Assembly (NCBI GenBank): GCA_963377175.1
Contig: CAUJNA010001002.1
Span: 710,883-774,882, forward strand
Origin: Effrenium voratum
Lineage: Eukaryota; Sar; Dinophyceae; Suessiales; Symbiodiniaceae
Direction: 5' to 3'
DNA length: 64,000 bases
Below, one piece after another: positions 1 through 11,727 of this stretch. The translations under genes were made by a program, and so were the position numbers. The notes under the pieces were generated by a model. The model saw only the letters and a program-made list of their open reading frames with translations, ran no database searches and had not been told where the DNA came from. Each line of letters begins with the position of its first letter. Position 1 is the stretch's first letter.

Positions 1-200
1 TCCCAATTTTGCCTTGTTCTGTACCGTGACTGTTCGACTTGGTTATGCCACCTTGTTCAGAGCCTGGAACAAACCTTCGACAGGAATGGATCTGTTTGTT
101 GGGGACCCCATTTGGAGGGTCCCGGACCCCATTTGGAGTGGTGTTAAGGCTGTTAAGGAACACCAAAAGCTAAACAGCCATCTGAGAGGGTTCCCCTATA

Positions 201-323
201 CTCAGTTGTTCAAAGCGAATCGACCTTTTGACCTTTTGGTCTTCCCAAATGTTGGCCACCATATTTAGTCATGGCCACAAAAGGTGATCACCTTTTAGTT
301 CCAAATCCTAAGGGGCAACTGAG
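201..323. mobile_element. Introner family J with TATA duplication
   Basis: CTCAGTTGTTCAAAGCGAAT to GGGGCAACTGAG; TATA at 197-200 and 324-327. The interior carries AAAGGTGATCACCTTTT, a perfect hairpin. Confidence 0.75.
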
Positions 324-630
324 TATAAGCCAAGCCATGGCCACTTTGTTCATCAGCTGACTATCCTGGAGCTGGCGCCGCAAGGGAACCGGGATTGGTT
401 GAAACCGACCGGGGGAGTTGTTTCCCGTCTTTTGGCCATTGGCACTCGACATGCAGAGCAACGGCTTGGGAACTCGTTATTTTAAGCGCCCTCCTTTTGC
501 TTGGGCCATCTTATGCCCATAGGTCTCCTGCCTTTTAGTTGGTTAGAAATTGGTTTGGTTTGGGTTTTTTCTTCCATATTAAACCCCATCTATTTTACTT
601 CAAAAGGACACCCGTTTGTTCGGCCATCGG

Positions 631-725
631 AAGAAAATACCCGCTCGATGAACTCGAGGTATGACGAGCTCACCCAGCAGGTGCCGGAGGGTCGAAAAAT
701 CGTATCGTCACGGCCGAAATGTGGC
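631..725 (+). CDS. Unanchored exon candidate
   Basis: Frame ENTRSMNSRYDELTQQVPEG then RKIVSSRPKCGG, ending where a family I element starts. Unique sequence between introners; no homology. Confidence 0.2.
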
Positions 726-730
726 GGTTT

Positions 731-847
731 CTTAGTGGCTCCCAGCCATCCAGCTTTTTAGCCTTTTAGTGTTTAGCGGTAGTTTCCGAATTTAACCCAT
801 GAACAGTTATTGTCACTTTTCGCGGGGGATCAGTTCGGGCAGCCCAG
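731..847. mobile_element. Introner family I
   Basis: CTTAGTGGCTCCCAGCC to CGGGCAGCCCAG; other copies at 8967-9087, 32958-33079 and 52622-52683. Confidence 0.6.
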
Positions 848-898
848 TTTTGTGTTTTTGTTTCTCTTCTTCGGGCAGCAGACACCTCGGTTTCCTTT

Positions 899-1000
899 CT
901 CACTCCCCGAGTTCCTGGACTTTGAACTTTTTGGGTTTGGACCAGTTGAGTGGTGCAGCAGTTTGCCGACTTTTCCTGGCTCATCTACTCAGGAAGTGAG
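899..1000. mobile_element. Introner family C with CTTT duplication
   Basis: CTCACTCCCCGAG to CTCAGGAAGTGAG, flanked by CTTT at 895-898 and 1001-1004. Removing one CTTT plus the element leaves an open frame that reads ADTSVSFEFPNKCKRKTQ. Confidence 0.75.
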
Positions 1001-1704
1001 CTTTGAGTTTCCAAACAAGTGCAAGCGAAAGACTCAGACCTGCGCTGCCCGCGGCTTTCTGCTTCCTTTCTGCTTCTCTCTTGGGCAAAAGGCGAAGCAA
1101 ACACCGCCAAAAAGACTGGGTTTGGCCAAAAGCGGCCGCCTCTGTCTTTTTTCTTTCTTCTTCTCCTAGGTGGGTCCTTTTAAGGCCGAGTGTTCCTTCC
1201 AGTCCTGAGAAACGGCTGCTCAAAAACCTGGATCGACGCCTGGACGCCGCTTGAGCCCGAGGGACCGGCAGATGGATTCCGAAATCCTTGGGGGGGTTGA
1301 GCTGCTCCGTAGGTTTCTACCTGGAACATTTTGGAATGTTTTGATACCTTCTACCTGTAAATACCAACAAACATTGGTTTCAACCATGGTTTCAAAGTGA
1401 AAAAAACAACAACACAAACTTTGAATGGTTTGATTCCTTAGAACACTTTGGAATGATTTGATTCCCCTGTTACCAACAAACATTGGTTTCAACCATGGTT
1501 TCATTTCGTGGCGCGATTTCTGGATTTCACGTGACCATCCACAGTATGGGTCTGTGTCAAAAGTTCGGTCGGCAAGTTGTGGGTTTAAAGGGAAGCCAAC
1601 AGGAAACCCTTGGCCCAACTTGGGTCCCTTTTGGGAACTCCAAATTTGTTTCATATCGAGTCTCCGCCAAAAGGGTAGACGATGTGTCCACCAACCATGC
1701 TTGA

Positions 1705-1823
1705 CTCAGTTGCACAAAGCGAATCGACCTGATCTGACCTTTCGGTTTCTCCTTTTTGGTCCAGTTTTAGTCACCCCAAAAGGTGATCACTTTTTATGTC
1801 TGGGTCCCTAAGGGGCAAGTGAG
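1705..1823. mobile_element. Introner family J with TTGA duplication
   Basis: CTCAGTTGCACAAAGCGAAT to GGGGCAAGTGAG; TTGA at 1701-1704 and 1824-1827. Confidence 0.78.
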
Positions 1824-2329
1824 TTGAGGGGTCCATTGAAACTTGCTCGCAGTGTTTGGTGTGTCCCCCAGACTGGGGCCAAAAGCGGGGGGCGAGGAGT
1901 GCTTATCAGCCTCAGGACCAAGCATTGGGGGAACCCGGGCGCCAGAATGCTCCGAAAAAAAAAAGGGGGAAAAAAAACCATGGGCCAGGCAAATCGACAT
2001 TGGCCCTTGTGGTTTTCTTGCCCGGAGCTCTTTCGCCGAATGCGGGCACCCTCGTGCCTGGAGTCCGGAGACCTGCGGAACCTGGATCCAGGACAATCCT
2101 TCAATGCGTTTGGGGCCTGTGGGTTCCGCCCAAACCGCGATAGCAGACATTGGGATATATGTTGCTGTGTATATAGTGGCCATACATGTAGTATATTATA
2201 TATATATAGTTGCTATATGTATATATACATATTATACGTAGTTGCTGTATATCCCCTTGATTTTTGGGGGTAGTGGTTTGGGAGTTGTGTCAGATAGTTG
2301 GTAACCAACCACAGATGATATGTGTGTTA

Positions 2330-2432
2330 GTTGAGCTGCAATTCCATGGAGCAGTTCAAACCCTCAACGCGCTTACCCAAGATCAGGCGAGGCTGCGGCT
2401 CAAACATGAAATTCGCGAAGTCGGGGGACGAG
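2330..2432 (+). CDS. Unanchored exon candidate
   Basis: After TTAG the frame reads VELQFHGAVQTLNALTQDQA then RLRLKHEIREVGGR; a GC dinucleotide follows at the right edge. No homology. Confidence 0.22.
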
Positions 2433-2472
2433 GCTCACCAAGGCCCAAACCTGACCTCGTGGTTTCCCGTTT

Positions 2473-2585
2473 CTTTGGTGCATTTTGCTTGGATGTTAGG
2501 ACTTTAACTTTTTGCCAACGAATGGGTTTTCCATTAAACCACGAAAAGTGAGTCACTTTTAGCAGGGGAGCAGAAAGCAACCGAG
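2473..2585. mobile_element. Family H repeat
   Basis: CTTTGGTGCATTTTGCTTGG to GGGGAGCAGAAAGCAACCGAG. Further copies at 17774-17890, 43743-43857 and, shortened, 44420-44505. Terminal inversion is weak, so the class is unsure. Confidence 0.55.
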
Positions 2586-2756
2586 TCGTCGTTGTCAGAA
2601 AGGCGATCACCTTTTACTTTGGGTAGGTCCCCTTTCTGCGTGCTATCAGGTTGAATTGGTATTGCACGATCCGCAATTGAGTATACTTGACGTGCCAAGT
2701 ACCCTTTCTCCCACTAACACGACACCCAGGGGGGTCCCTCTAAGAGGAAACTACTG

Positions 2757-2861
2757 GGTGTGGCTCAAAATTAAACAGGAGGGGCAAACCGCAGGTTTTG
2801 GTCCATGTTTCCACTTACCAGGGCAAGCCATTTTGGAATTCCGGTTTTTTGAGCCACAGCC
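2757..2861. mobile_element. Introner family D (representative)
   Basis: GGTGTGGCTCAAAATTAAAC to TTTTTTGAGCCACAGCC, core CAGGTTTTGGTCCATGTTTC. Other copies: 9129-9230, 9307-9409, 16395-16500, 20191-20287, 50414-50516, about 53284-53398, 58000-58095, 62205-62312, 63290-63368. Confidence 0.7.
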
Positions 2862-3453
2862 TACTATTCATGGTAGGGTTTTGTCGGGAAACCAGAAAGC
2901 TGACACGGTTGCAGACAGTTGGTGCGCTTTGCAAAGCATTCCTTGGAGCCATCACACTCTGAATGGCAGGGACACCCCTCCCAAGGTTGTTATGTTAGTA
3001 GGATGGGTAATCTGCACTTCCATGGCGCCTCAAGGAAACCAGAGGGAAAGCATTCCTTTGAAGATAAAGCCAGGGGTGTTTAGTTGGATGTTGGGGTGCT
3101 GGTTTGTCCGGTGTTTTTCACACACATGGTGTTTCAGGTTGCCCTTTGGTGGTTGGGGGTTTGAACCGCAGAGTAAATTGGAACCGCCCCAGAACAGCTC
3201 CAAGTCACCCATTGGAGGTAAGCCAAATGTGTGGTTTAGATGTTAGGGGCGGTTGTCCATGTTTTCCTCAACAAGCCCAGTTCAAATCTGGGAAGCCCCA
3301 TTTTTTCGACCCTCCGCACCACCTGGGATAAATAGCGGCTATAATACATACATAATAAATAAATAAACAACATATAAATATAAATATATATATATATACA
3401 GTGGCCGCATACTGCGGCCCAATTTTTGTTCGACCCACGGGCGCCTTAAAATC

Positions 3454-3577
3454 CGCAGCCGCGCGAGGTGATGGTTGAGATGAAGCTGGGCTTGCAGAGC
3501 TTCTGCTTGGACGCTGCGCAGCCAGACACGGTCGGCGGCAAAGCCTGGGCCTTGGAGCTCGCGAGAGATCCAGCGAG
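3454..3577 (+). CDS. Unanchored exon candidate
   Basis: After CCGCAG the frame reads PREVMVEMKLGLQSFCLDAA then QPDTVGGKAWALELARD; a GC follows at 3578. It is G+C-rich compared with its neighbours, like the anchored exons. No homology. Confidence 0.27.
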
Positions 3578-4009
3578 GGCCCCATTTTTAACCCCGTCTT
3601 CTTTTGGGGGGTTGGGGCTTTGGCTTCCCCTACTGAAATAGACTACAGAAAAAATGGGGTCATCCCCCCGCCCCTTTCTTTTGGGTAATGACCAACCAGT
3701 TAAAAAGGTTGAGATTCGGAGACTCCAGGTAGGCACCTTTTTGGGAAGACACTTTTTGAGGTAAACAAACAGTTTGGTTACTTTTTCTGACCAATCCACT
3801 CGAGAAATGCGGAGATCGTGTCTTTTCCTTCATGTTCTGGAATTCCTAAGGGGGCCTGGCGGCCAAATGAGTTGAGGTTCCCCAACACCCCAGCGCCTTT
3901 GGGGTCTATCTTTTTGAGGATGCTCTTTTTGGAGTCAAAAGGGAAACCAAAATGAAAACCAACCATTTTTGGGGATGCCCCAAAGGAGACACACCCACAC
4001 TGCGGGCAG

Positions 4010-4123
4010 ACAAAATCCATTTCGCACCACCTTGAAACCATGGGAAACCGTTGTTTGTTGGGTGTCACAGGCGAATCATCAGGCCCAGGGTTTCTTAGGT
4101 GGTGCAGGATTTCGTCCATCCAC
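4010..4123. mobile_element. Family G repeat (representative)
   Basis: Contains TTTCGCACCACCTTGAAACC, ACCATGGGAAACCGTTGTTT and GGATTTCGTCCATCCACAG. Copies also near 1445-1555, 4992-5105, 12236-12505, 27626-27750, 34673-34790, 43014-43100, 47690-47800, 53086-53216, 56320-56438 and 57395-57465. Many begin near TTTCGCACCA and end TCCACAG. Confidence 0.58.
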
Positions 4124-4334
4124 AGTATCTTTTTCGATGCTGCGCCATACCCCCGCCCAGGATTCAAATGGCAATGGTACCATTTTGGGATAGGTGCACC
4201 CACCCATTTTGGTCTATTTTAGTTGGGATTGGGATGTTCACTGGAAGTACGGGGTTTTGACCCATGGCCAAATAAAGGGGCAAGTCCTTTGCAGATGTTG
4301 CGGCGGCATCTTGGCCGATGGCCTTCCAATGAAT

Positions 4335-4436
4335 ACTCAGTTGTTCAGTGGCACCAATTATTTTTCCTCGTTTTTTTGTGGCCCCACTAAACATGGACAC
4401 TTCCCCTCTTTTTTTCCCAGGGTCACTGAACAACTG
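4335..4436. mobile_element. Introner family N
   Basis: CTCAGTTGTTCAGTGGCACC to GGTCACTGAACAACTGAG, the same 20-bp ends as the copy at 36830. Confidence 0.72.
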
Positions 4437-5760
4437 AGAACATCAACTTCGCGTTGCTTTGGTTCAAGAACCCCGGGCTCCTCAGGGCTCAAAATGGGGT
4501 CCCCTAAACTCATTGCTTTCCTAATGAACCCCTTTTTCATACCAACCAAAAGGGGTCTATGCACCAATTTCAGAACTCCCCATATGGGTGTCTTTAAACA
4601 TAGGGGAATTTGGGCGAACCCCCCTGCTTTTTTCCGAGAAAAACTGAAAAACTGGGCACCCTCCAAAAACATCGCGAGCCACCCATATGGCCATGGGTCA
4701 AAACTCCGTACCCTCAACGAACATCCCAATCCCCACTAAAATAGACTAAAACGGGTGGTGCACCTATCTCAGAATGGTAGCATTGGTTTGGAACCATGGC
4801 CATATATCTTTGCAACGGCCTTGTTACCAAGGTCCAGGTCTTCGGGTGTCACGTGGGCAACCAGAACCAGGCACCGTTGAGTCGTCGTTTTAAGTGATCC
4901 CGGATTGGTGTTCTTCCGTCCTAGTAGGGTGAGGGTGGGGGCTCCTATGGACATCCGGAATGTTCAAGCAGATGACAACCCCCTGTTGATGTACGAAATC
5001 CTGCACCACCTAAGAAACCCTGGCATGCTGATTTGCCTGTGACAACCAACAAACAACGGTTCAGCCATGGTTTCAAATGCTGTAGAATTTCGCAACCACC
5101 CACAGTATGGCTATGCATGTCAATGCTTGGAACACATGGATCGCCGAAAAAAATTGAGGTCCGCGCCCGGGAAACGGGATATGTCTCAAGGGGAGCCGTT
5201 GAATGGATTTTGTTTTCCCTTCGGTATTCTCTTAACACCACAAACGAGGGGTAGCCTCAAGAAAGACACAGCCATGTGATTTGAGTGTACCAACATGCGA
5301 GACGTTCGACCAACTTCAGGGATTTTCGGTTGACCCGGAACTGGACCGGTTGCAGGCTGTGGCTGCAAACTGCTGGACCGACAGTTGCTTCTTGAAGCAT
5401 TTGCTATGTGTGTCTTTTTGAGGGACCCGTAGTTTTCCGGTTTCAACAAATCGCTCAGAAATCTGAGCTAGCCCACTCATTGGTTTGGATTGGTGTTGTG
5501 GGGATTTGACCCCGTGGCTTTTGTTGGCTTTTGTAGAGGGCCAATGGAAAACTACAAACCACCAATCCAAACCACCAATTAGAGTCTTAGAGGGAGGCTG
5601 AGTTTTGGTTCAGAAAACCCTGTTTGGGTTGCGTTTAAAAGCGAACCCACCCAGAAGTCACCCGAAACATGGGGCTTTGATTCCTCAGACCAAACCCACC
5701 CAAAGCTTATCAGACTGCGAGCGCAGTACAGCTGGTGCTTTGGTGCATTTCCTTACTTAC

Positions 5761-5881
5761 CTAGGTCCCCCAGCTAGGTACCCTTTTTAACCCCTTTTTT
5801 GGTTGGGAGGGTTCCCCTACTGAAATAGACTACAGAATTAAGTTGGTACCCTTATTCTAACCTCTCTATTGGAGGACCTAG
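5761..5881. mobile_element. Introner family B
   Basis: Consensus family B: CTAGGTCCCCCAGCTAGG, then GGTTCCCCTACT, AAATAGACTACAG, GGTACCCTTATTCTAACC and the end GGAGGACCTAG. Near-duplication TTAC/TTAA at the flanks. Confidence 0.7.
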
Positions 5882-6481
5882 TTAAAGCCTTCTTCTGATC
5901 TTTTGAGGGGATCATGACTCATGCCCTCTCACTTTTTGATGGGCCCGATGTTTCAGGGTCAGACTCCATGTGCGACAGATTGATTGTGAATTGTGAAGGC
6001 CATAGGTTGATTCAGGGCCATGGCAGCCATTGCAACCGAATGACTAGCGACCATTCGACCGGAGTCAGGGCCATGCCGATGAACGCCTTGCGGCTTTTGG
6101 AAGGGAGAGCGGGTTGGATCTTACGCAAAGAAAGAAAAGCTGCACTCATGTTTTCCGGGCTGGTTTACTTACCTCTTAAAAACACAACTTTTCAACTTTC
6201 TTGGGGTAACATGGGCTATATGTCTGCAAAAGATTAACTTCCCCAGGGCTTGGAGTTTTAAGGGGTAAGTTTACCTTCCCAGAGGGTCCCTTGGTACCTT
6301 CTAAGGGAGGTACTGAACGACCCCTTTGGAGGCCCCCCAAATGCCATCCTCATGAGGTACCAAGGGACCTCTGAACAGAAGTTTGCATTGCGCGAGTTTC
6401 TAAATCGGGCCTCTAGGTATCAAGCTGGGTTTTCCTTTTGGTCTCCAAAATGATGCAAACATATGCCATGTCTTAACAGGG

Positions 6482-6674
6482 CTCGTTAAAGATCTCCATT
6501 TTGCCACCATTTGAAACATGTTGCTTTTTCAACGCCAAATTCAAGTTGGACACCACCATTTACCAGTTGCAATGTTCGATCGGTGTCAAATGTAAGGATC
6601 TCTGCTTCATATTTTTGGCCATCGGAACACGGCACTTTCCGTAGGATGGTTCCGTACGGAAAATCTTCTTCCAA
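6482..6674 (-). CDS. Unanchored minus-strand open frame, repeated at 9.5 kb
   Basis: Minus-strand frame begins MEEDFPYGTILRKVPCSDGQ and contains LQLVNGGVQLEFGVEKATCF then KWWQNG. The second half recurs at about 9445-9545 with LQLVNGG altered to MQLVNGG but F-G-V-[DE]-K-A-T-C-F-K-W-W-Q-N kept. Conservation at the protein level hints at a coding origin, but a non-coding repeat would look similar. No family recognised; opposite in strand to the main gene. Confidence 0.25.
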
Positions 6675-6933
6675 GGAGCCTTAGGAAACACGCCCCAAAG
6701 GCAAGTGGTTCATGGCCGGCCCCGATCAATACACCCGGTTCTATGAAAAGGGGGCAGATCAAGTGGCGGGTTCGGCCCCTCCAAAACGCGGTTTGAATCC
6801 ACCAACTTTTGGAGGACGCCGGGAGGTAAAAATCAACCGGTTCTGACTTGGATGTCCAACCAACTTAGTAAGGTTATAACCAATGGTTCTAATTTCGGTC
6901 ACTGGGTTTGTCCCCCTATAGCTATGTTTATAA

Positions 6934-7030
6934 CCTAGAGTCTCCATGACCCTTCAAAAATGGGGTCATTAATTACCCAAAAGAAGGGGGTCAAAGGGGC
7001 CCATTTTCTCAGGGTCATGGAGACTCTAGG
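6934..7030. mobile_element. Introner family A
   Basis: CCTAGAGTCTCCATGACCC to GGGTCATGGAGACTCTAGG. Confidence 0.72.
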
Positions 7031-8621
7031 TACTTGCTAAGTTAGTTGAACCCAAGTAATCCGGGGTTAACATGAATCACCCGGTTCCCCATCGTTTCTG
7101 ACCGAGGAAGGGACCCGAGGGATTTACCATCCCGAGTTGATTTGGGCAGTTCGTCCTTTTTTTGGCAACTTTGTTTGGTGGTAAAGGGACGCCAAAAGGA
7201 CAACCACTCAAATGGGGGGTCCCCTGAAAAATCCTGAAAAAGAGCCTCAAAACCAGCCATTTCTGCTTATTTGGCCCTAAAAAGCTTGAGAACACACACA
7301 AATCGACCCCCCTGTTTTTTTTTTTTTTTTTCCTCGGGTCCTCAAAAACCAGCTGTTTCTGCTTATTTGGCACGAAAAAGCTTGAAGACACAAAGGTTTG
7401 AGCAAAAACGGGACAACAATACGCCTGGCTCGACCCCCCTTCCAGTTTTGCACCCCTTTTTTTAAGAGGCAAGGAAGGCCCCAAAATACGAGGTGCGAGG
7501 TAGACCCCTAATGTTACGAGGTAGATGCTTCTTTGTTGTTTTAATAATTCGAGGTAATTACGAGGTAGCAATAATTATGCTTTGTAGGTTCAATACCCAA
7601 AAGGACAATGCTGTTCTGGAAACCGGGAGATTGATTCACCTTGTCCGAAGGGCAAATCGAACCATTGAGCCAAACTTCAAGATGCGAACCCTGCTGATGT
7701 GTCGGCCATTTGGATTCGACAGAGAATCCGGATCACTTGAAACGGGAAAGCACCCGTCGGTCCTCAAGTTTAGATGATTATTCTATTTGCTCAAGAATAT
7801 TGTGTGTTTTCCAATTTTTGCCTTGGTTGGCTTCAGGGGAATCTATCACTACTGGACACATTTTCTCTTTGTGCCAGGGCGCAAATGCATTTTATCAAGG
7901 GCCTATCTGAAAATTTGGAAGGAATCCTCCCCGAAAGTCACGTGAATGTGACAGGTGTGGACCTACACGGAGCATTGATTATGCTCGAGCTCCGCGTCCG
8001 ATTCTTCTTTTTTGCCAGGGATTGCTCCGAGTTGGGTTTTGTTACCAAAGCAATTGCCTCGTTTGGGTCGGTCTTTTTCGGGTATACCTTTTTGGGGCTT
8101 GGTAGTCAGGGAACTCAAGGAAGCCCACTTTTTACGGGGAGACAAACCCACTTAGTTACCAATATCTTTGGGTGTTGTTTGATGTCCCCTTTCAGGGTTC
8201 CCCATGTTCCCGAGAAAAAAAAAAAAAAAACAAAAAAAAACGGAGCATCCCTGAAATCGCTTGATCGCTTGGTCGCTTGTGCGCCGCTGATAACAATCGT
8301 TTGCCGGGGCCAAGTGACGAATAGTTTTGGACGCCGACAAAGTGCGTCATGAGGAAGTCTATTGGGAAGCCTCCATGAGGGAGCAAGTCTATGCCTTCAA
8401 GACGTGGGGCAGCATTTCATGACATTGGATATTATGTTTCCGGAATAGGAACCGCAGACCAATACACCCCAGCTTACCAATAGGGGTGTCCCTGGTTTAA
8501 TAGGGGTCCATCCATCAAGATGATTAAGAGGACGGGTTTATGAATCTTATGCACTTTTAAGGGGGCTATGCGGACGGGGGGCTATCCCTTATTCAGCCCT
8601 TTCAGTATCCCTTACTCTAGC

Positions 8622-8705
8622 TAGTTGGAAGGGAGTCAAGGAGCTGGAGCTATCCAAGTTTTGAAGAGGGCAAGGAGCTACAAGGAGTTCTGTAAAGGAC
8701 CTGGT
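8622..8705 (+). repeat. Exon-like repeat W, copy 1 (frame broken)
   Basis: GGAAGGGAGTCAAGGAGCTG to AGGAGTTCTGTAAAGG resembles 44812-44897; in the matching frame a TGA interrupts KELELSKF. Confidence 0.5.
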
Positions 8706-8966
8706 AGTAATTATTCTAGGTTTGGATTTGAACCCCTGGTTCAGGGTAAATGGGAGACTACCCTAAGCAAAAAAAACCACCAATCCAAGCCACAAGTCGG
8801 AAGCTGACAAATGGCCTGTCACCTCAAGGGATTTCAGTGGTTCAAAAGAACCAGTGACAAGAATGGACAAATTGGAGCGACATCAATCGGGGGGTTGCAA
8901 GGTCACTCATCGCTCACTAGCCCAAACCGATTCGACTTTTCGTGTCCCCTTTTTTGTCCATGTTTA

Positions 8967-9087
8967 CTTGGTGGCTCCCAGCCATCCGGTTCCTTAGCCT
9001 TTTAGCCTTTTAGTGTTTAGCGCTAGTTTCCGAATTTAACCAAAAGTGAAACTCACTTTTAGCGGGGGATCTGAAAACGGGCAGCCA
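8967..9087. mobile_element. Introner family I
   Basis: CTTGGTGGCTCCCAGCCATC to ACGGGCAGCC. Confidence 0.6.
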
Positions 9088-9128
9088 AAAGGTTTAGTCA
9101 CGGCTTTAAAAGGTTTAGCTTTCCATTT

Positions 9129-9409
9129 GGCTGTGGCTCAAAAAAGTGGTAGCAAAATGGCACCCGAGTAAATGAAACCAAAGACTAAAACCTGCGTAAC
9201 CGTTGCTCTTGAATTTTCAGCCATACCCATTTCGAGCTGAGATCGTGCCGGTTCCAATGCGTGGGGATTACAGACATCTTCGCTCGGTCCATTTGTTGAG
9301 AAATGGGGTGTGGCTGAAAACTAAGCAAGAGGGGCAAACCGCAGGTTTTGGTCCATGTTTCCACTGACCAGGGCAAGCCATTTTGGCACCAGTTTTTTGA
9401 GCCACAGCC
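9129..9409. mobile_element. Two family D elements 76 bp apart
   Basis: Copies at 9129-9230 and 9307-9409. The unique segment between them reads FRAEIVPVPMRGDYRHLRSV in one frame and could be a short exon, but has no homology support. Confidence 0.55.
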
Positions 9410-10006
9410 GGTGAATTATGATAACTTGCCCAGGGCTCCTGAAAAGATACATTTTGCCACCATTTGAAGCATGTTGCTTTGTCAACACCAAAATAAAGTT
9501 GGAAACCACCATTCACAAGTTGCAATGTTCAGGTGTATAATGTAAGGATCCCTGTTGCCCAGATGTTGACAAATGGTTGTAAGTCACCCGTTCGATAAAT
9601 GACCGGGTTGCCAGCCACTTAGCTATACAAGTCCCAGACCTTGTTTACTAGACAACCTTTGCATTGAGAATAGAGGATCAACCTTTAGCCCTCAATGACT
9701 TTTTGAAATATGTGACATGTATGGATTTCCCCTCCCCCCCCCCCAAAAAAAAAACATCAACAATAGCAACAACACATTCGCAAATGGGTGGGTTGTCCCT
9801 TTGCCATATAGCTTGAAGACCCTCAGCGACCAAACACTTTTTGAAGGCTTCTCATCGACGTCGGAGCTTCGCTGTGTTCTTTAAGGAAGTTTCAGCGGAA
9901 GCTTGCGTCGGTTGCGCGTCAGACGCATGGCCGCGCCATTTCCGGCGCTTCAATGGGTTGCCTCTGTCCCAGCTGGAAACATCTTCACATGGGCATTCTG
10001 GACATA

Positions 10007-10096
10007 CCTGGAGTTTTTATGGCCCTTGAAAAGTGGGGTCATTACCCAAAAGAAAGGAGTCATCACCCCACTTTTAAAGGGTCATGGAGAGTCTAG
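10007..10096. mobile_element. Introner family A
   Basis: CCTGGAGTTTTTATGGCCC to GGGTCATGGAGAGTCTAG. Confidence 0.65.
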
Positions 10097-10439
10097 GTGT
10101 GCGGCAAAATAGTACCCCGATAAGTCGTGGCTTTCCTTTCGGTGTCCCTTTGGACCAACCCGAAAAGGGTTCCCTGAAAAGAGGAGCCACCCATATGATG
10201 TACAATGCTAAAACCCTTACAGAAGATACCCCAAAACAACCAATTGCTCGTCGTCGGGGCCCGACTTTCTTGGGAATGTGACCCGAGCTGAACCTGAGCT
10301 CCACTTCAGTCACTTTTGGGGTGTGGCCAGTTAAGCGGCAAACAAACGTTTCTCACTTCCTGAGTTCATGGACTGTTGTCGCTTTTGGTTTGGGCCATTT
10401 CAGCGGTAACACACAAATCAGACTTTGCTTGGCCCGAGC

Positions 10440-10560
10440 CAAACCTGAGTTCTTCAACCTCAAACTGGCTTTGACTCAGTATTGGACATTCGGGAGGGCG
10501 TCGGTCTTGAAATTTTGTGCTTTATGGTCAGGGTTTTCAAGAACAAAATGGAGACACCCT
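10440..10560 (+). CDS. Unanchored exon candidate
   Basis: Frame KPEFFNLKLALTQYWTFGRA then SVLKFCALWSGFS, after a family C-like element. No homology. Confidence 0.18.
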
Positions 10561-10635
10561 CTATTATAAGCAGACGTGCCACTGTAACATAGCATTCGGC
10601 ATAAGTATCCCTGGTTCTCGTAGAGGGTAAATGGG

Positions 10636-10825
10636 AAGCCACCGAATTACCTTCAAACCGCGAATCCCCACACCGGTTAAAGGGAAGCTGCTAAAATGGA
10701 ATGGGGAGAGGGGCACGGTGCATGCCCCAAAAGCAACCGCCAAGCTTTTCGATGCGGACGGGAAAAAATGGGGTGCTGGGCGCTTCGCGTATCGGAGAAC
10801 TCCTGCCAAGCATCGAAATGTTTAA
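10636..10825 (+). CDS. Unanchored open segment
   Basis: Frame VKGKLLKWNGERGTVHAPKA then TAKLFDADGKKWGAGRFAY. KLLKWNGERG recalls the start of cold-shock domains, common in dinoflagellates, but the RNP motifs are absent, so I do not assign it. Confidence 0.17.
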
Positions 10826-10828
10826 GTA

Positions 10829-11035
10829 CCTGGAGTCGCCTTCTGACCCTTAAAACATGGTTGGTCAGTACCCAAAAGAAAGATTCGGGTCATGGACTGG
10901 CCCATTTTTACAGGGTCAGATTCGGAGAGTCTAAGTACCCAAAGTCTCCGTGACCCCCAGAAAAAGGTGTTATGACCCCTTTCTTTTGGATCAAGGGGTC
11001 ATGACCTCCTTTGAAAAGGGTCACGACTTCTTCAG
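10829..11035. mobile_element. Two family A elements back to back
   Basis: First copy 10829-10935 (CCTGGAGTCGCCTTCTGACC to GATTCGGAGAGTCTAAG), second from 10936 with a decayed right end. Confidence 0.6.
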
Positions 11036-11038
11036 TTG

Positions 11039-11200
11039 AAACTTTCGGAGCTCCTAGGCGAAAAATGAGAGCCTCTTACCCCCAGAAAATTGGCGCCGCG
11101 AAGAAGGATCGAGGTCTTGGGGTGTTCGGGGATCCGATCATAGCGGCGAAAAAGGCCTTCGGAAACGAGACGAAGACCTCCAGCGCTGCCGTTGTTTTTT
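11039..11200 (+). CDS. Unanchored exon candidate
   Basis: Frame VETFGAPRRKMRASYPQKIG then AAKKDRGLGVFGDP. Unique, G+C-rich, followed by an AT-rich tract and a T/G homopolymer run. Confidence 0.22.
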
Positions 11201-11474
11201 AGTAATTATATAATTATTATGATTATTTATTATTACTTCTTCTTCTTTTTTTTGGGGGGGGGTGCGTTTCCCTACCAAGAGCAAGTACCTAGACTCTTCA
11301 TGACCCTTAAAAGATGGTTGGTCACTCAAAAGAAAGGGACGGGTTTGCCATGGACTCCTTTGTTCAAGCGGCGAAACAAAAGGTTACGTCTCGGTCCAAA
11401 GCGAGCCTCCAGGTTTCGTCAAGGTACCAAAAAGGTGAATCTGTTGATTCCAGGTCCTTGGAGCAAGTGTACTA

Positions 11475-11555
11475 ATTCCTTTGCATTCCTTTGCATTCCT
11501 TTGCAGCATCTAATTCCCTTGCACTCCTTCGCATCTCATTCCCTTTGCAGTTCAT
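11475..11555. repeat. CATTCCTTTG short tandem repeat
   Basis: Repeats of CATTCCTTTG and CTCATTCCCTTTGCA. Confidence 0.65.
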
Positions 11556-11604
11556 GGCACGAGTGAATGCTCTTGGAGTCCCGCGGGGAAGAAGAAGAAG
11601 AACA
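11551..11604 (+). CDS. Unanchored short exon candidate
   Basis: TTTGCAG precedes FMARVNALGVPRGRRRRTG and a GTGAGG donor follows, the best-looking splice pair among the unanchored segments. Confidence 0.25.
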
Positions 11605-11624
11605 GGTGAGGACTTGGAGGTGAC

Positions 11625-11727
11625 TCACTTCCTGAGTTCATGAACTTTAAACTTTTTGGGAAGACCATTTTAGTGGTAAATAACAAGTTTGGACTTTTTT
11701 TTGGCCATCCACTCAGCCAGTGAGGTG
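11625..11727. mobile_element. Introner family C with GTGA duplication
   Basis: CTCACTTCCTGAGTTCATG to CACTCAGCCAGTGAG, GTGA on both sides. The core GGGAAGACCATTTTAGTGG is the family hallmark. Confidence 0.7.

Noticed and set aside
3267..3290. CCCAGTTCAAATCTGGG, like a tRNA T-arm
   Set aside because: No matching acceptor stem, D-arm or anticodon arm within tRNA distance. Similar GGTTCAAAT hairpins recur inside other repeats.
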